Below are positions 15,884 to 25,748 of a stretch of DNA of 33,499 bases, piece by piece. The notes under the pieces are model-generated. The model saw only the letters and a program-made list of their open reading frames with translations, had not been told where the DNA came from and did not search any database. Origin of the DNA: an uncultured Gammaproteobacteria bacterium (lineage in GTDB: Bacteria; Pseudomonadota; Gammaproteobacteria; Pseudomonadales; Pseudohongiellaceae); the NCBI GenBank assembly GCA_903853385.1, contig CAINTJ010000026.1:1-33499 (forward strand), written 5' to 3'. The position numbers and the translations under genes were made by a program. The stretch's first letter is position 1; each line of letters begins with the position of its first letter.

Positions 15884-16888
15884 CTAGCCGGTCGGCTTGG
15901 CTTGCTGGCCGCTGGCTGCTGATTTCACGCGTGCTCTGGCGATGAGCTCAGTCCTGGCTTTCGCTTGCACCCAGCCGTGGGCCTGCCACAGCCCCAGCGC
16001 ATAGATCGCTGCCAGTGCCAGCAGACATGCATAACCTACATACAAATGCCAATTGATCATGTCGCGCCAGTTCCAGGCATAGGCATTGATCAAGAGGTAA
16101 GCATCGGTGTACGCGCCACCCGTGGTGCCGTAACCAACGCGGCTGATGTCGTGCTGGCCTTCCCACCAAGCCATGAAGATGTCCATGAAGGCAGCCGCCC
16201 CCCAGAACAACAGCCCCCAGCGCACTGAGCCCCGGTAGAGCTGGGTTTCCTTGCCCATGTAAAACGTACACATCATGAAACTGGCCAGCACCATGCCCAT
16301 GCCGTCACCGCCGAAGATGATCAGCATGTCGGCGGTAGCCCGATTGATGACGAAGGTTCCGATCATTTGCAGCGTGAAGAGCAGGCCAACCACGGCATAC
16401 CAGTATGGTTGGTGGGTGCGGTAACCATAGCGCAGCAGGGCTGCGTAGATGCCCAGCAACAACAGCGCACAGGCATAGCCTTGTGCAGAGGAAGTGTGGG
16501 TGAACCAGAATGTGGGGATGGCGTTGTGGCCACTGAGCCAGGCCGTTACTGTGTGGCCCATCTCATGCACGGGCATGCCGAACACGATGCGTTGCAAAGC
16601 GTCAAAACTTTTCCAGTATTGGCAAGCCCAGGCGCCCAGCAGCATCAAGGGCAGTGCGAACAGGCAGTTGAGCCATTCGCTGTGGGGATCTGTGACCAGC
16701 TGTTGATAGTCAGGTGCTGTGTCTTCATCGCTGACAAGCACGAATGACGGAGGCGGAGTGGAATCAACTACGTCCTTGGCAGTGCCAAGTCGTTTGATGG
16801 CTGCGGCCTTGGCATAATTGGCTCCACACTGTGGACATACCGTATCAAGGGTTTTGGGGGCGTCGCACCAGGCGCAGGTTTCACTCAT
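15884..16888 (-). CDS. Membrane protein with N-terminal zinc ribbon and HExxH motif (M50-like)
   Basis: A 334-residue multi-spanning membrane protein. The N-terminus has two CxxC pairs (C5/C8 and C18/C21), a small zinc ribbon. A helix near the middle contains VHEMGHTVTAWLSGHNAIP, with HEMGH at 108-112, as in intramembrane zinc metalloproteases of the site-2 type. A later FGGDGMG segment could supply the third metal ligand. The usual start is set at MSETCAWC (ATG 16888); the frame is open to 16945, but that extension lacks similarity to anything sensible. No PDZ domain is visible. Proteolytic activity is inference, and it may be a non-catalytic relative. Confidence 0.7.
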   Translation of the reverse strand: MSETCAWCDAPKTLDTVCPQCGANYAKAAAIKRLGTAKDVVDSTPPPSFVLVSDEDTAPDYQQLVTDPHSEWLNCLFALPLMLLGAWACQYWKSFDALQRIVFGMPVHEMGHTVTAWLSGHNAIPTFWFTHTSSAQGYACALLLLGIYAALLRYGYRTHQPYWYAVVGLLFTLQMIGTFVINRATADMLIIFGGDGMGMVLASFMMCTFYMGKETQLYRGSVRWGLLFWGAAAFMDIFMAWWEGQHDISRVGYGTTGGAYTDAYLLINAYAWNWRDMINWHLYVGYACLLALAAIYALGLWQAHGWVQAKARTELIARARVKSAASGQQAKPTG

Positions 16889-16994
16889 GCGACTGATTAT
16901 GCCGCCATGTATCCAGCCTTGGCCAGCACCAAGCTGCATGCACAATACAGCTCATCGCGGCAGCTTTGTTACTGCCTGCAGGAGCGTGCAGTCT

Positions 16995-17246
16995 TCAGAT
17001 GGTTACGGGTTTGGCTTCAAACACGCGCCAGCGGGCTTCGATGATGTCGGCAGGCAAATTGGCACCGCACGGCCACTTGATGAATGAGCCGCCATTGATG
17101 AATTTGATAAATTGCTGACGTGCACGCAGCGGAATGAACTTGGGGTCTTTCAGATAGGGCATGACGTCAAAACATCCCACGCGCCCATCTTCAGCGGTGA
17201 TGATGAGCTGCCAGTCTTTGCCGGCCTTCAAAGCAGTAATTTTCAT
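16995..17246 (-). CDS. DUF2442 family protein
   Basis: An 83-residue protein with the DUF2442 pattern: FDVMPYLKDPKFIPLR, then a Phe-rich region and GGSFIKWPCGANLPADII. Members often sit beside a DUF4160 partner in toxin-antitoxin-like pairs, but none is present here (both flanking gaps are too small), so this copy is an orphan. I choose the ATG at 17246, which has AAGG eight bases upstream, over the GTG three codons earlier. Function unknown; no signal peptide. Confidence 0.8.
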   Translation of the reverse strand: MKITALKAGKDWQLIITAEDGRVGCFDVMPYLKDPKFIPLRARQQFIKFINGGSFIKWPCGANLPADIIEARWRVFEAKPVTI

Positions 17247-17415
17247 ATTGGGCACCTTATGCGGAATGAGTGAGGTCGTTCACGGCCAGCACCCTATCGG
17301 CAATAAGCAGTGCAAACGTTGCCCAGTATAGTGCAGTAAGCCGCTTCTTACGCTGGTGTTTACATCAATAATGCAAAGACTTCAGCTTTGGCTTGCAGGT
17401 GCTTGATTTGACTTG

Positions 17416-17850
17416 TTAATTGCGGCTCACAGTAGAGCAGCTGCAGCGCCCCATCTTCATTGATCTAACTTCTTTGAGCTGGGCATTGGGTGGAGCTTGC
17501 TGATGCAATTTCAGCGTAAAGGGCGACTTCACAGACCGCCAATCCCAGCCGTCGGTCATTTGCCACACGATTTCGTTTTTGCCGGCGTCGACGAAGGCCA
17601 GTGCATATTCGAGGGTGCCGGTGCAACTGCCGTCGCAACCGCTAACGGTAATTTGCACTTCCAGGTCTATGCCTTTGTCAGTCTGCTTCTGGGAAAGCAC
17701 TTCAATTTTGCCCTGACAGACATCCAGTTTGACCTGCGGCGTGCCCTTGAATTCGACTTTTTCCTGCGCACTGCACTCAGTGGCCAGGCCAACGCAAAGT
17801 ACCGCGCTGAGCAGAGGGAGGAGATAGCTGCACTTCTTGAATAAGAACAT
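17416..17850 (-). CDS. Secreted Cys-rich hypothetical protein
   Basis: A 144-residue protein with a signal peptide (FLFKKCSYLLPLLSAVLCVGLATECSA) and a mature domain of about 115 residues. That domain has the Cys residues DVCQ, GCDGSC and CSCS near the C-terminus, suggesting disulfides in the periplasm. The beta-rich, Trp-containing core (VWQMTDGWDWRS) is not recognised. The start has AAGG eight bases upstream. It is separated from DUF2442 by 160 bases and no neighbour shares an obvious role. Confidence 0.65.
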   Translation of the reverse strand: MFLFKKCSYLLPLLSAVLCVGLATECSAQEKVEFKGTPQVKLDVCQGKIEVLSQKQTDKGIDLEVQITVSGCDGSCTGTLEYALAFVDAGKNEIVWQMTDGWDWRSVKSPFTLKLHQQAPPNAQLKEVRSMKMGRCSCSTVSRN

Positions 17851-18276
17851 GGAACACGCCTTCTATGGATTCTGGCTGGCCGGCAGCCGGAGGGGGGGTG
17901 GCAAGCTGGCAACCAACAACACGGAGAATAAAACAGCAGGGCGCGCGGCGTCTATCTGTGATTGGGATGGCAACCATGCACTATTTGAACAACTGGGGTG
18001 CAAATCTATGCAGGTAGTCACGCCAGTTGATCCAGGTGTGACCGCCAGTAGACTCCGTGTAGTTCACATTGAAAGTGTGCTGCTTCCGGAGAGTGCGCAT
18101 GGGGCCACCTTCAGGGTTGGGGGGTGTAGTTGTCTTGTCAACGAAGCCTGCAGCATGCGTGACAGACAAATCAATAGTTCTTGATGCAAGGCAAGGCCTC
18201 GCCGCACAGGCAGGTATCTACTGGTTACGCATGCAGAAAATCCATCATTCAACATCTTTATCAAACGAGGCCTGAT
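17851..18276. other. Gap holding the esterase remnant
   Basis: Apart from the esterase fragment (17981-18100), I see no gene here. Short open frames on both strands at 17777-18275 lack ribosome-binding sites and plausible protein features. The last bases carry the ribosome-binding site for the DUF2892 gene (ACGAGG, 18265-18270). Confidence 0.6.
17981..18100 (-). pseudogene. Remnant of an alpha/beta-fold esterase, C-terminal end only
   Basis: The last 39 codons before the TAG at 17981 encode a stretch ending GGHTWINWRDYLHRFAPQLF. This is the characteristic C-terminus of PF00756-type (enterochelin esterase/antigen 85-like) esterases, where the His of GGHTW is the catalytic histidine. The frame is open a little further upstream (to 18169), but that part does not look like an esterase. 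The remaining 200-plus residues, including the serine nucleophile, are absent from the DNA up to 18276. It is most simply a decayed or truncated gene. The assignment rests on this short block. Confidence 0.6.
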
Positions 18277-18477
18277 ATGAGTATTGCCAATGTAGGGGGT
18301 GTGGATCGCGTAGTACGCATCATTATCGGTTTGGTGCTGTTCGGTATGACTTGCTTCAGCAATGTGATCGGGTTGTGGGGTTTGCTGGGTGTAATCCCGC
18401 TGATAACCGGGTTTATGCGTTTCTGTCCGCTCTATACGCTGCTGGGCTTTTCCACCTGCAAGCGAGCCGGTGGCTAG
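18277..18477 (+). CDS. DUF2892 small membrane protein
   Basis: A 66-residue inner-membrane protein of the DUF2892/YgaP-like type. It has a short cytoplasmic start (NVGGVDRVVR), two hydrophobic segments (IIIGLVLFGMTC and IGLWGLLGVIPLITG) and the typical CPLYTLLGFSTC ending with two cysteines. The ATG at 18277 has ACGAGG six bases upstream; the open frame further upstream is not coding. Its stop abuts the stop of the convergent methyltransferase gene with no spacer. Related proteins are found near sulfur or rhodanese genes, but no such partner is here. Confidence 0.88.
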   Translation: MSIANVGGVDRVVRIIIGLVLFGMTCFSNVIGLWGLLGVIPLITGFMRFCPLYTLLGFSTCKRAGG

Positions 18478-19248
18478 TCAAGCCAGGCCGGTAAGCGCCG
18501 GTTTGCAAGCCGCAACGATGACGTTATGGCTGAGTCCGTCCCACGGGCGCAGCACGCTGTAATCATGCTCGAGCAGCTGCACCTGGAATCCGCAGGCAGC
18601 CAGCATCTGCTGCAATTGCGGAACAGTAAGTGCAGTCATCGTGTGATGGTCTTGCCACTGGCGCGAACCAGTGGCGGTTGCCTGCGTTATTCGCAAATAC
18701 AGGTCCAGTACCTCGCCTTCACCGCGATAGTGCCACGCCGATTGAAAGCTTAACTTCGCATCAACAGTAGTGATATTGGTCACGACGCCTTCATCATTGC
18801 GAATGCCGCGCGCATCCACCGCATTGAACAGCAACAAGCCGCCAGGTTTAAGCGCAGTCCACGCCCGCTGCAGGGTTTGTTGCAGCGCAGCAGCCGGATG
18901 ACTGTAATGAATGGAATACAGAAAGCAGGTGATCAGATCAAAGCTGGATGCATGCGTGAACCCGGCCAGATCGCACAACAGCAAGGCAGCTGCAGGGCAG
19001 CGTACCGCCGCCTGTGCCAACATGGCGGCGCTGTTGTCGAGGCCGCTGACAGTGTAGCCGTGCATTTGCATCAATTGCATGTGCTGGCCGGTGCCACAGG
19101 CCAGGTCCAGGTAGTCCCGTGCGGGTGAAGTGACAAACAAAGAACAGGCGCGGTGGGCAAAGTCGCACTGACTTGCGTAATCGATTTCGGCACAAAACTG
19201 ATCGTAATAACCGGAAAGGTCGGCATACAAAGAGCCGGATTGGGGCAT
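18478..19248 (-). CDS. SAM-dependent methyltransferase
   Basis: A 256-residue class I methyltransferase. Motif I is YLDLACGTGQHM (47-57), followed by GLDNSAAML (strand 2), FDLITCFLYSIHY and LKPGGLLLFNAVDA. The N-terminus LYADLSGYYDQF is typical of small-molecule methyltransferases of the Methyltransf_25 type. The start is placed at the ATG at 19248, because the 24 codons upstream run into the terminator hairpin of the next gene. The substrate is unknown. It is convergent with, and touches, the DUF2892 gene. Confidence 0.88.
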   Translation of the reverse strand: MPQSGSLYADLSGYYDQFCAEIDYASQCDFAHRACSLFVTSPARDYLDLACGTGQHMQLMQMHGYTVSGLDNSAAMLAQAAVRCPAAALLLCDLAGFTHASSFDLITCFLYSIHYSHPAAALQQTLQRAWTALKPGGLLLFNAVDARGIRNDEGVVTNITTVDAKLSFQSAWHYRGEGEVLDLYLRITQATATGSRQWQDHHTMTALTVPQLQQMLAACGFQVQLLEHDYSVLRPWDGLSHNVIVAACKPALTGLA

Positions 19249-19283
19249 GAGGCCAGCCTGTAATATTTTCAAGAAAGCAAAAA

Positions 19284-19313
19284 CAACAACCCCCGCAAGT
19301 GCGGGGGTTGTTG
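19284..19313 (-). terminator. Intrinsic terminator of the EF-hand gene
   Basis: A perfect 13-bp stem (CAACAACCCCCGC / GCGGGGGTTGTTG) with a four-base loop. On the - strand it is followed by TTTTTG. It lies 16 bases downstream of the EF-hand gene's stop: a textbook rho-independent terminator. Confidence 0.9.
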
Positions 19314-19329
19314 GCACCAACCGGCAGCC

Positions 19330-19698
19330 TTATGGTCTCGGAGGGCCGCCAGCGCCGCCACCGCCGCCGCCAGGACCGCCTTGACCACGTGGACGGGCAT
19401 CAAATTCAGCCTGGCTTACCGTGCCATCCTTGTTGGTATCCCAGCGGCCCAGAACCTCATCCGGGTTTTGTGGAGGTCTGCCACCACCGCCGCCTGGAGC
19501 CGCCGCAGCGCGCGCCGCGTTGTAGGCAGCAATTTCTTCTTTGGTGATCTTGCCGTTCTTGTCTTTGTCGTAATCGGCAAAGGTAGGAGGAGTGAAGCCG
19601 CCACCCGGTCCGCCACCACCCGGAGGCTGCGCCATGGCGAAGTGGCCAGCGCCCAATACCGAGATTAAAGCTGTTAGCACAACTGCTTTTTTCAACAT
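19330..19698 (-). CDS. Secreted Gly/Pro-rich protein with two EF-hands
   Basis: A 122-residue exported protein with a signal peptide (LKKAVVLTALISVLGAGHFAMA), then a Gly/Pro-rich linker. Two calcium-binding loops follow, DKDKNGKITKEE and DTNKDGTVSQAE, separated by a second Gly/Pro-rich stretch, with a Gly/Arg/Pro tail. Both loops have acidic or Asn residues at positions 1, 3 and 5 and Glu at 12, so both should bind Ca2+. The start at 19698 (MLKKA) has GAGGGA upstream; the frame is open to 19779, but those residues are not signal-like. The role in the periplasm is unknown; similar EF-hand/Gly-rich proteins are common in proteobacteria. Confidence 0.88.
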   Translation of the reverse strand: MLKKAVVLTALISVLGAGHFAMAQPPGGGGPGGGFTPPTFADYDKDKNGKITKEEIAAYNAARAAAAPGGGGGRPPQNPDEVLGRWDTNKDGTVSQAEFDARPRGQGGPGGGGGGAGGPPRP

Positions 19699-19906
19699 GT
19701 GTGTTCCCTCTGGATTTGGTTGTTGTTGGTTACTGCGACGAGCGGCGTGAGTCTGTAATAGCCCTGCGGGCAAATGCAAGGGGCTGCAGTCATGAATAGT
19801 GAAACAATTCCGTAACTTTCCGGCAGCCCGCGAACGAACTGGGCAGCTGCGGGAGTTGATCTGGGCGGGCTGCTATGGAATGCTTCCGTACTTGATCATT
19901 TGTACC

Positions 19907-19926
19907 GCGAACCCGCTGGGGTTCGC
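19907..19926 (+). other. Hairpin in the leader of the first SapC gene
   Basis: GCGAACCC-GCTG-GGGTTCGC, an 8-bp perfect stem 23 bases before the ATG of the first SapC gene and 8 bases before its GGAG site. It may protect the mRNA end or modulate translation; it has no T-tract, so it is not a terminator. Confidence 0.4.
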
Positions 19927-19949
19927 TCAACTCTGGAGTTCTATAGACA

Positions 19950-20726
19950 ATGAAGAATGCGGCCAATATTGAAACCATCGACGTGAGCAGGCATGCCAAG
20001 CTCAGGGTCAAATCCAACCCGGATTTTGTTCATGCCAAAGGCGCCAATCTGGCTTCCATCTCCCTGGGTGAAATCAGTGTCTGTGCCAGCAATTATCCGA
20101 TTGTGTTCATTAATACTCCGAATAACAATTCCTTGCACCCGGTAGCGTTGATGGGCTTGCGTCCCGGTGAGAATGTCTATTACGACAAGGACGGCTGGGA
20201 CAGCACCTATGTGCCGCGCATGATTCAGAGCCACCCGTTCCTGATTGCCTTTGATGATCGCAAGGATGACAGCGTCATGTTGACAGCCTGCCTGGACCGC
20301 AGCAGTCCCTTTCTGGGTGAGACTGATGGCGTAGCCCTGTTCACCGAAGCTGGTGAAGAAACTGATTTTGTGAAGGCGGTGAACCAGGTGCTGCACGAAA
20401 TCTTCGAGAGCGAAAAAATGACTGACCAATTCACCAGAAAAATGGAAGAATTGGGGCTGATTTCGCAGTTTGACCTGCTGCTGCAACCGCTGGACGCGGA
20501 GCCGCGCAAGATCACCGGCATGTACTCCCTGAATGAAACCAAGCTGAGGGAGCTGCCGCCCGAGCAGATACTGGAATTACACAAGCTGGACATGCTGCCG
20601 GTTTGTTACCTGATGCTGGGTTCCCTTATGCAGCTGCCGAATTTGATGAAACTCCGCAACAAGAAAGTTGAGGAAAAGATTATCGACTATCGCATCGAGC
20701 AGACAGCGGTCAAGGCAGCAGAGTAA
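19950..20726 (+). CDS. SapC family protein, first copy
   Basis: A 258-residue protein of the SapC family (PF07277), named after an S-layer-associated protein of Campylobacter fetus. It shows TIDVSRHAKLRVK near the start, CASNYPIVFI, then GENVYYDKDGWDSTYVPRMIQSHPF, the FESEKMTDQF region and LPVCYLMLGSLMQLPNLMKLRNKK near the C-terminus. No signal peptide is visible, so it is cytoplasmic as read. GGAG lies 11 bases before the ATG. A clear paralogue follows at 21185. The family's biochemical role is unknown; a link to the cell surface comes only from its name. Confidence 0.92.
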   Translation: MKNAANIETIDVSRHAKLRVKSNPDFVHAKGANLASISLGEISVCASNYPIVFINTPNNNSLHPVALMGLRPGENVYYDKDGWDSTYVPRMIQSHPFLIAFDDRKDDSVMLTACLDRSSPFLGETDGVALFTEAGEETDFVKAVNQVLHEIFESEKMTDQFTRKMEELGLISQFDLLLQPLDAEPRKITGMYSLNETKLRELPPEQILELHKLDMLPVCYLMLGSLMQLPNLMKLRNKKVEEKIIDYRIEQTAVKAAE

Positions 20727-20764
20727 GCGCGCAGTACCGCAAGCAGCAATACAGCAAGAATGGA

Positions 20765-20801
20765 ACAGGGTGCTTGTGCAGAACTGCACAACGCACCCTG
20801 T
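20765..20801. terminator. Long hairpin between convergent genes
   Basis: A 17-base arm (20765-20781) pairs with 20784-20801 with a single bulged G and a two-base loop; the outer part is ACAGGGTGC. It lies between the stop of the first SapC gene and the stop of the convergent small membrane gene. It could terminate from both sides, though no strong T-tract follows on either strand. Confidence 0.55.
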
Positions 20802-20806
20802 ACCTG

Positions 20807-21091
20807 TCAATGATCCCGGGGTCTTGACCAGGATGTCATGGTGCCTACGGTCTGGTTGAGCTCATGTGTGGCAAGGCTCAGGCCCACCGGCTTGCTGTGA
20901 CGCAGCAGATAAAACAGCAGGCCATGGGAATAGATGAGCCCGCCGGCAAGGCCGGCCAAGGTAATTACACCCGCCAGCCCCAGGAAAATTTTCACCAGCC
21001 TGGCAGAGCCACGGACAGCCGTGATCAACAGCCCTGCAACAAAGGCAACAGCGGCAGCAAGCATCACCCCTGCCGCCAGCAAATCAAACAT
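20807..21091 (-). CDS. Small membrane protein lying between the two SapC genes
   Basis: A 94-residue hypothetical. Its first 60 residues form two hydrophobic helices, LLAAGVMLAAAVAFVAGLLI and FLGLAGVITLAGLAGGLIYS, linked by a basic loop (RGSARLVK). A further segment, LLFYLLRHSKPVGLSL, and a polar tail follow. The frame continues upstream to 21607, but that part is antisense to the second SapC gene and is not coding. There is no obvious ribosome-binding site before the ATG at 21091, so the start is uncertain. The hydrophobic pattern and location between co-oriented paralogues make it likely real. It is convergent with the first SapC gene and divergent from the second. Confidence 0.55.
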   Translation of the reverse strand: MFDLLAAGVMLAAAVAFVAGLLITAVRGSARLVKIFLGLAGVITLAGLAGGLIYSHGLLFYLLRHSKPVGLSLATHELNQTVGTMTSWSRPRDH

Positions 21092-21184
21092 AAAGTTGAA
21101 CTGGGCCGGCGCCTGTGTTTTGCTTCCGTTGTTAGCGCCGGCCTGCAGGGGGCGCATCTGGCCATCTGCCCCATAGAGGAAATC

Positions 21185-21976
21185 ATGAGTACAGCCTTCA
21201 AGAATCCCGACCATGTTGAAACCGTTGATTTCAGCCGCCACAGCAAACTCAAAGTCAAGCCCAACTCCGGCAGTGTGCATGCCAGCGCAATGCAAGCCTC
21301 CGGCATAGTGCTGATGGAGCTGGCTCAATGTGCCAGCAATTTTCCGCTGGTACTGATCGCACGCCCCGATGAGCGCAAGTACCAGCTGGCGGCGATGCTC
21401 GGTTTGAATGAAGGTGAAAATATTTACTTTGGCCCCCAATACTGGGAAAGCACTTATGTGCCGCTGGCAATCCAGAGTCATCCTTTCCTGATCGGCTATG
21501 ATGATCGTCTGCCCAACGGTGAAGAAATCACCACCTGTCTGCAAACCGATAGCCCGTTTCTGAGTGAAAAGGAAGGCACGCCCTTGTTCAATGCCGATGG
21601 GGAGCAAAGTGATTTACTGAAACACTGGCATCAGCAGCTCAACAATATTTTTGAAAGCCAGAAACTCACCGACCGCTTCATTGCAGTGGTGAGCCAGCTG
21701 GATCTGATCACCCCCATCAGTGTGCAGCTGCAAGCGCAGAATGGCGAAGTCCGCAATCTGGTTGGCCTGTTCACACTGGATGAAGTGAAACTGACCAACC
21801 TCAGCATTGAACAATTAAAGGTTCTGCACGAGAGCAACTTTCTGCCGGCGTGCTACCTCATCGTGGCCTCGCTGCACCAGCTGGTGAATTTGATCAGGAT
21901 GCGAAACCGGCAAGGTCGCGACCAGATTGTCGATTTTCGCATCGACTTCAATGCGGCGCCGCCCGTGGCCCGGTAG
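21185..21976 (+). CDS. SapC family protein, second copy
   Basis: A 263-residue paralogue of the protein at 19950-20726, colinear over its whole length. It has TVDFSRHSKLKVK, CASNFPLVLI, then GENIYFGPQYWESTYVPLAIQSHPF and an FESQKLTDRF region. LPACYLIVASLHQLVNL follows. Identity looks moderate, so the duplication is not recent. The ATG at 21185 has AGAGGAAA just upstream; the 107 codons in front of it are non-coding. Its stop is six bases before the oxidoreductase start. Function unknown, as for the first copy. Confidence 0.92.
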   Translation: MSTAFKNPDHVETVDFSRHSKLKVKPNSGSVHASAMQASGIVLMELAQCASNFPLVLIARPDERKYQLAAMLGLNEGENIYFGPQYWESTYVPLAIQSHPFLIGYDDRLPNGEEITTCLQTDSPFLSEKEGTPLFNADGEQSDLLKHWHQQLNNIFESQKLTDRFIAVVSQLDLITPISVQLQAQNGEVRNLVGLFTLDEVKLTNLSIEQLKVLHESNFLPACYLIVASLHQLVNLIRMRNRQGRDQIVDFRIDFNAAPPVAR

Positions 21977-21982
21977 CCCGGC

Positions 21983-22972
21983 ATGAAAGCATTTTCCTTG
22001 CTGGATCTGGCTCCCATCATTCAAGGGAGCACTGCACGGCAGGCGCTGCTGAATTCGCGGGATCTGGCCCAGCATGCGCAGCAGCAGGGCTATAAACGCT
22101 TCTGGATGGCCGAACACCATAACTCCAGCGGCATTGCCAGTGCGGCCACTGCGGTGGCGCTGGGCTTTGTGGCCGCCGGCACCACTGCCATTCGCATTGG
22201 TGCCGCCGGGGTCATGTTGCCCAACCACTCGCCGCTGGTGATAGCCGAACAGTTCGGCACACTCGCCAGCCTTTATCCGGATCGTGTGGATCTGGGACTG
22301 GGTCGTGCTCCTGGTACCGATGGCAAGACCATGCATGCACTACGCCGCGACAACCTCGACGCCGCCGAGCGCTTTCCGCAGGATGTGCAGGAACTGCGCG
22401 ACTATTTCGATCAGGGCCATGACGGCATCAAGGCCGTGCCGGGCCATGGATTGCAGGTGCCATTATGGATACTGGGTTCCAGCTTGTTCGGCGCCCGGCT
22501 GGCTGCTTATCTGGGCCTGCCCTATCTGTTCGCGTCCCACTTTGCACCCGACCAGCTGCAGACAGCACTGCAAGTCTACCGGCAACATTACCAGCCATCG
22601 GCGCGTCACCCCGAACCCTATGCCGGCGCTGCCGTCAATGTGTTTGCCGCCGACACCGATGCCGAAGGCTGCCGTTTGATGAGTTCAATGCAACAGCAGT
22701 TCATTGCGCTGCGTAAAGGCGAACCCGGTCCGCTCAGGCCGCCCGTCAACAGTGAAGCAGAAATCGGCAGCAGTGCCGAGCTGGCGCAGGTCAACCATGC
22801 CTTGCGCGAATCCGCGGTGGGTGCGCCGGCCACAGTCAAGGCGTGGTTGCAGCAATTTCTGGCGAAGACGCAGGTGGATGAGCTGATCCTGACCAGCCAT
22901 GTCTATGATCATGCGGCCCGCATCAAGAGTTTCGGGATAGCAGCACAGGTATTAACCCCGTTAATGCAATGA
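21983..22972 (+). CDS. LLM-class flavin-dependent oxidoreductase (luciferase-like)
   Basis: A 329-residue luciferase-like monooxygenase of the YhbW/MsnO8 branch, expected to use FMNH2 and O2 on an unknown substrate. It has [11 protein letters not shown] at the start, [19 protein letters not shown], then [21 protein letters not shown] and [12 protein letters not shown]. The barrel continues with [22 protein letters not shown]. It starts six bases after the second SapC gene with no separate ribosome-binding site, which suggests translational coupling, though a functional link is not obvious. Confidence 0.92.
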   Translation: MKAFSLLDLAPIIQGSTARQALLNSRDLAQHAQQQGYKRFWMAEHHNSSGIASAATAVALGFVAAGTTAIRIGAAGVMLPNHSPLVIAEQFGTLASLYPDRVDLGLGRAPGTDGKTMHALRRDNLDAAERFPQDVQELRDYFDQGHDGIKAVPGHGLQVPLWILGSSLFGARLAAYLGLPYLFASHFAPDQLQTALQVYRQHYQPSARHPEPYAGAAVNVFAADTDAEGCRLMSSMQQQFIALRKGEPGPLRPPVNSEAEIGSSAELAQVNHALRESAVGAPATVKAWLQQFLAKTQVDELILTSHVYDHAARIKSFGIAAQVLTPLMQ

Positions 22973-23003
22973 TTACACTGTAACGGTCATTGCCACCCAC
23001 GCA

Positions 23004-24590
<1,587 letters not shown>

Positions 24591-24764
24591 GGGGTAGGGG
24601 GGACGCTGCGAAAATCAAGGCGCGCATTTTATGCGATTTGGCGGCTTATCCCTAGCGCGGATTCCACTGGCATTGACCAGGGGGATCGGGCAACCTGCCC
24701 ATGCAGCATGACAGCCGGCGACAATTGCCGGCCCTGCTGGTGATCCGCAGGCAGGAAAAGGCCT

Positions 24765-25610
24765 ATGCCACCCAGAAAATTCGATTTTAACTCCGCGCTT
24801 TCCTCCCTGTACCGCTACAACGGCTTGTTGGTAGCCGAATACGAGGATGACGCCGGCACCATCGAGGTGGTGGAACAGAACGGTATTCGTCGACTGCACT
24901 TCGGATCAGGTGCCTTGCAAAGCTGCATGTCGCTGAGTGATCCCGGCCATCTGTGCGCCAATTACGAGCGCACCCTGATGGCGCTGTTGCTGTTCAACTC
25001 CGCACCTGCCCGCACCTTGATGATAGGTCTTGGCGGCGGCAGCCTGGTCCGCTTCCTGTTGCAGCACAATGAACATGGGCATTTGCATGTGGTAGAACTG
25101 CGACCGCAGGTGGGGGAGGTGGCGCGCAATCATTTCCTGCTGCCGGATGCAGATGCGCGACTGCAGCTTACCTTCGGCTGTGGCGCCCGCCATGTCGCGC
25201 AGCAGTGCGCCCGGCAGGCCGGCAGCTACCAGGTGATCGTGGTGGACGCCTACCAGGCCGCTGGCATGGCACCGGCAGTCACCAGCGAGGAATTCTTCCG
25301 GCATTGCCACCGTCTGCTGAGTGATCAGGGCCTGCTGGTGATCAATCTGTGGCGCAGCGAAAAAACCCTGCTCACCACCATCACCCGTCATCTCACCAGC
25401 GTCTTCAACGGCAGGGTTCATTTCATTGCGGTGCGTGACAGTGACAACATGATCGGCTTCGCGTTCGCCGCCGGCTATCCGCCACGGGCCCTGCACCAGC
25501 TCGAGGCCGAGGCGCGCAGTCTGCAACAACGCTTGCGGCTGGATTTTGCGGACTATCTGCAAGACCTCAAACTCAGTGATCCGCACGGCAGCCTGTTCCT
25601 CGACGAGTGA
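24765..25610 (+). CDS. Spermidine synthase-like (SpeE-fold) protein
   Basis: A 281-residue protein with the polyamine-synthase Rossmann fold. It shows LMIGLGGGSLVRFLL (motif I), HVVELRPQVGEVARNHF (acidic end of strand 2, where SAM-type cofactors bind), YQVIVVDAYQ and the region MAPAVTSEEFFRHCHRLL. The N-terminal beta-hairpin domain LLVAEYEDDAGTIEVVEQNG is also present. The family includes true spermidine synthases and many uncharacterised relatives; I cannot see the full putrescine-binding set, so I keep the generic name. It is alone on the + strand with its own promoter region. Confidence 0.85.
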   Translation: MPPRKFDFNSALSSLYRYNGLLVAEYEDDAGTIEVVEQNGIRRLHFGSGALQSCMSLSDPGHLCANYERTLMALLLFNSAPARTLMIGLGGGSLVRFLLQHNEHGHLHVVELRPQVGEVARNHFLLPDADARLQLTFGCGARHVAQQCARQAGSYQVIVVDAYQAAGMAPAVTSEEFFRHCHRLLSDQGLLVINLWRSEKTLLTTITRHLTSVFNGRVHFIAVRDSDNMIGFAFAAGYPPRALHQLEAEARSLQQRLRLDFADYLQDLKLSDPHGSLFLDE

Positions 25611-25748
25611 GTTGGGCTTGCCGCCCGAGGCTGCTTTTGCCAGCATTGGCATCCCTACTTCCCTTTGGGTCCTGCTCTGGAGTAGGTTGATCAGGTTAAT
25701 CACACAGATTTACCGTCTCACAACTTATTGCCAATCATTGGAGGATAC

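Noticed and set aside
16995-17415. DUF2442 as half of a toxin-antitoxin-like pair
   Set aside because: The expected DUF4160 partner is absent; neither flanking gap is large enough to hold it.
21092-21607. Upstream part of the - strand frame ending at 20807
   Set aside because: Antisense to the second SapC gene and the DNA just before it; only the hydrophobic end after 21091 looks coding.
24906-25703. 265-codon - strand open frame
   Set aside because: Antisense to the spermidine-synthase-like gene, whose motifs are clear.
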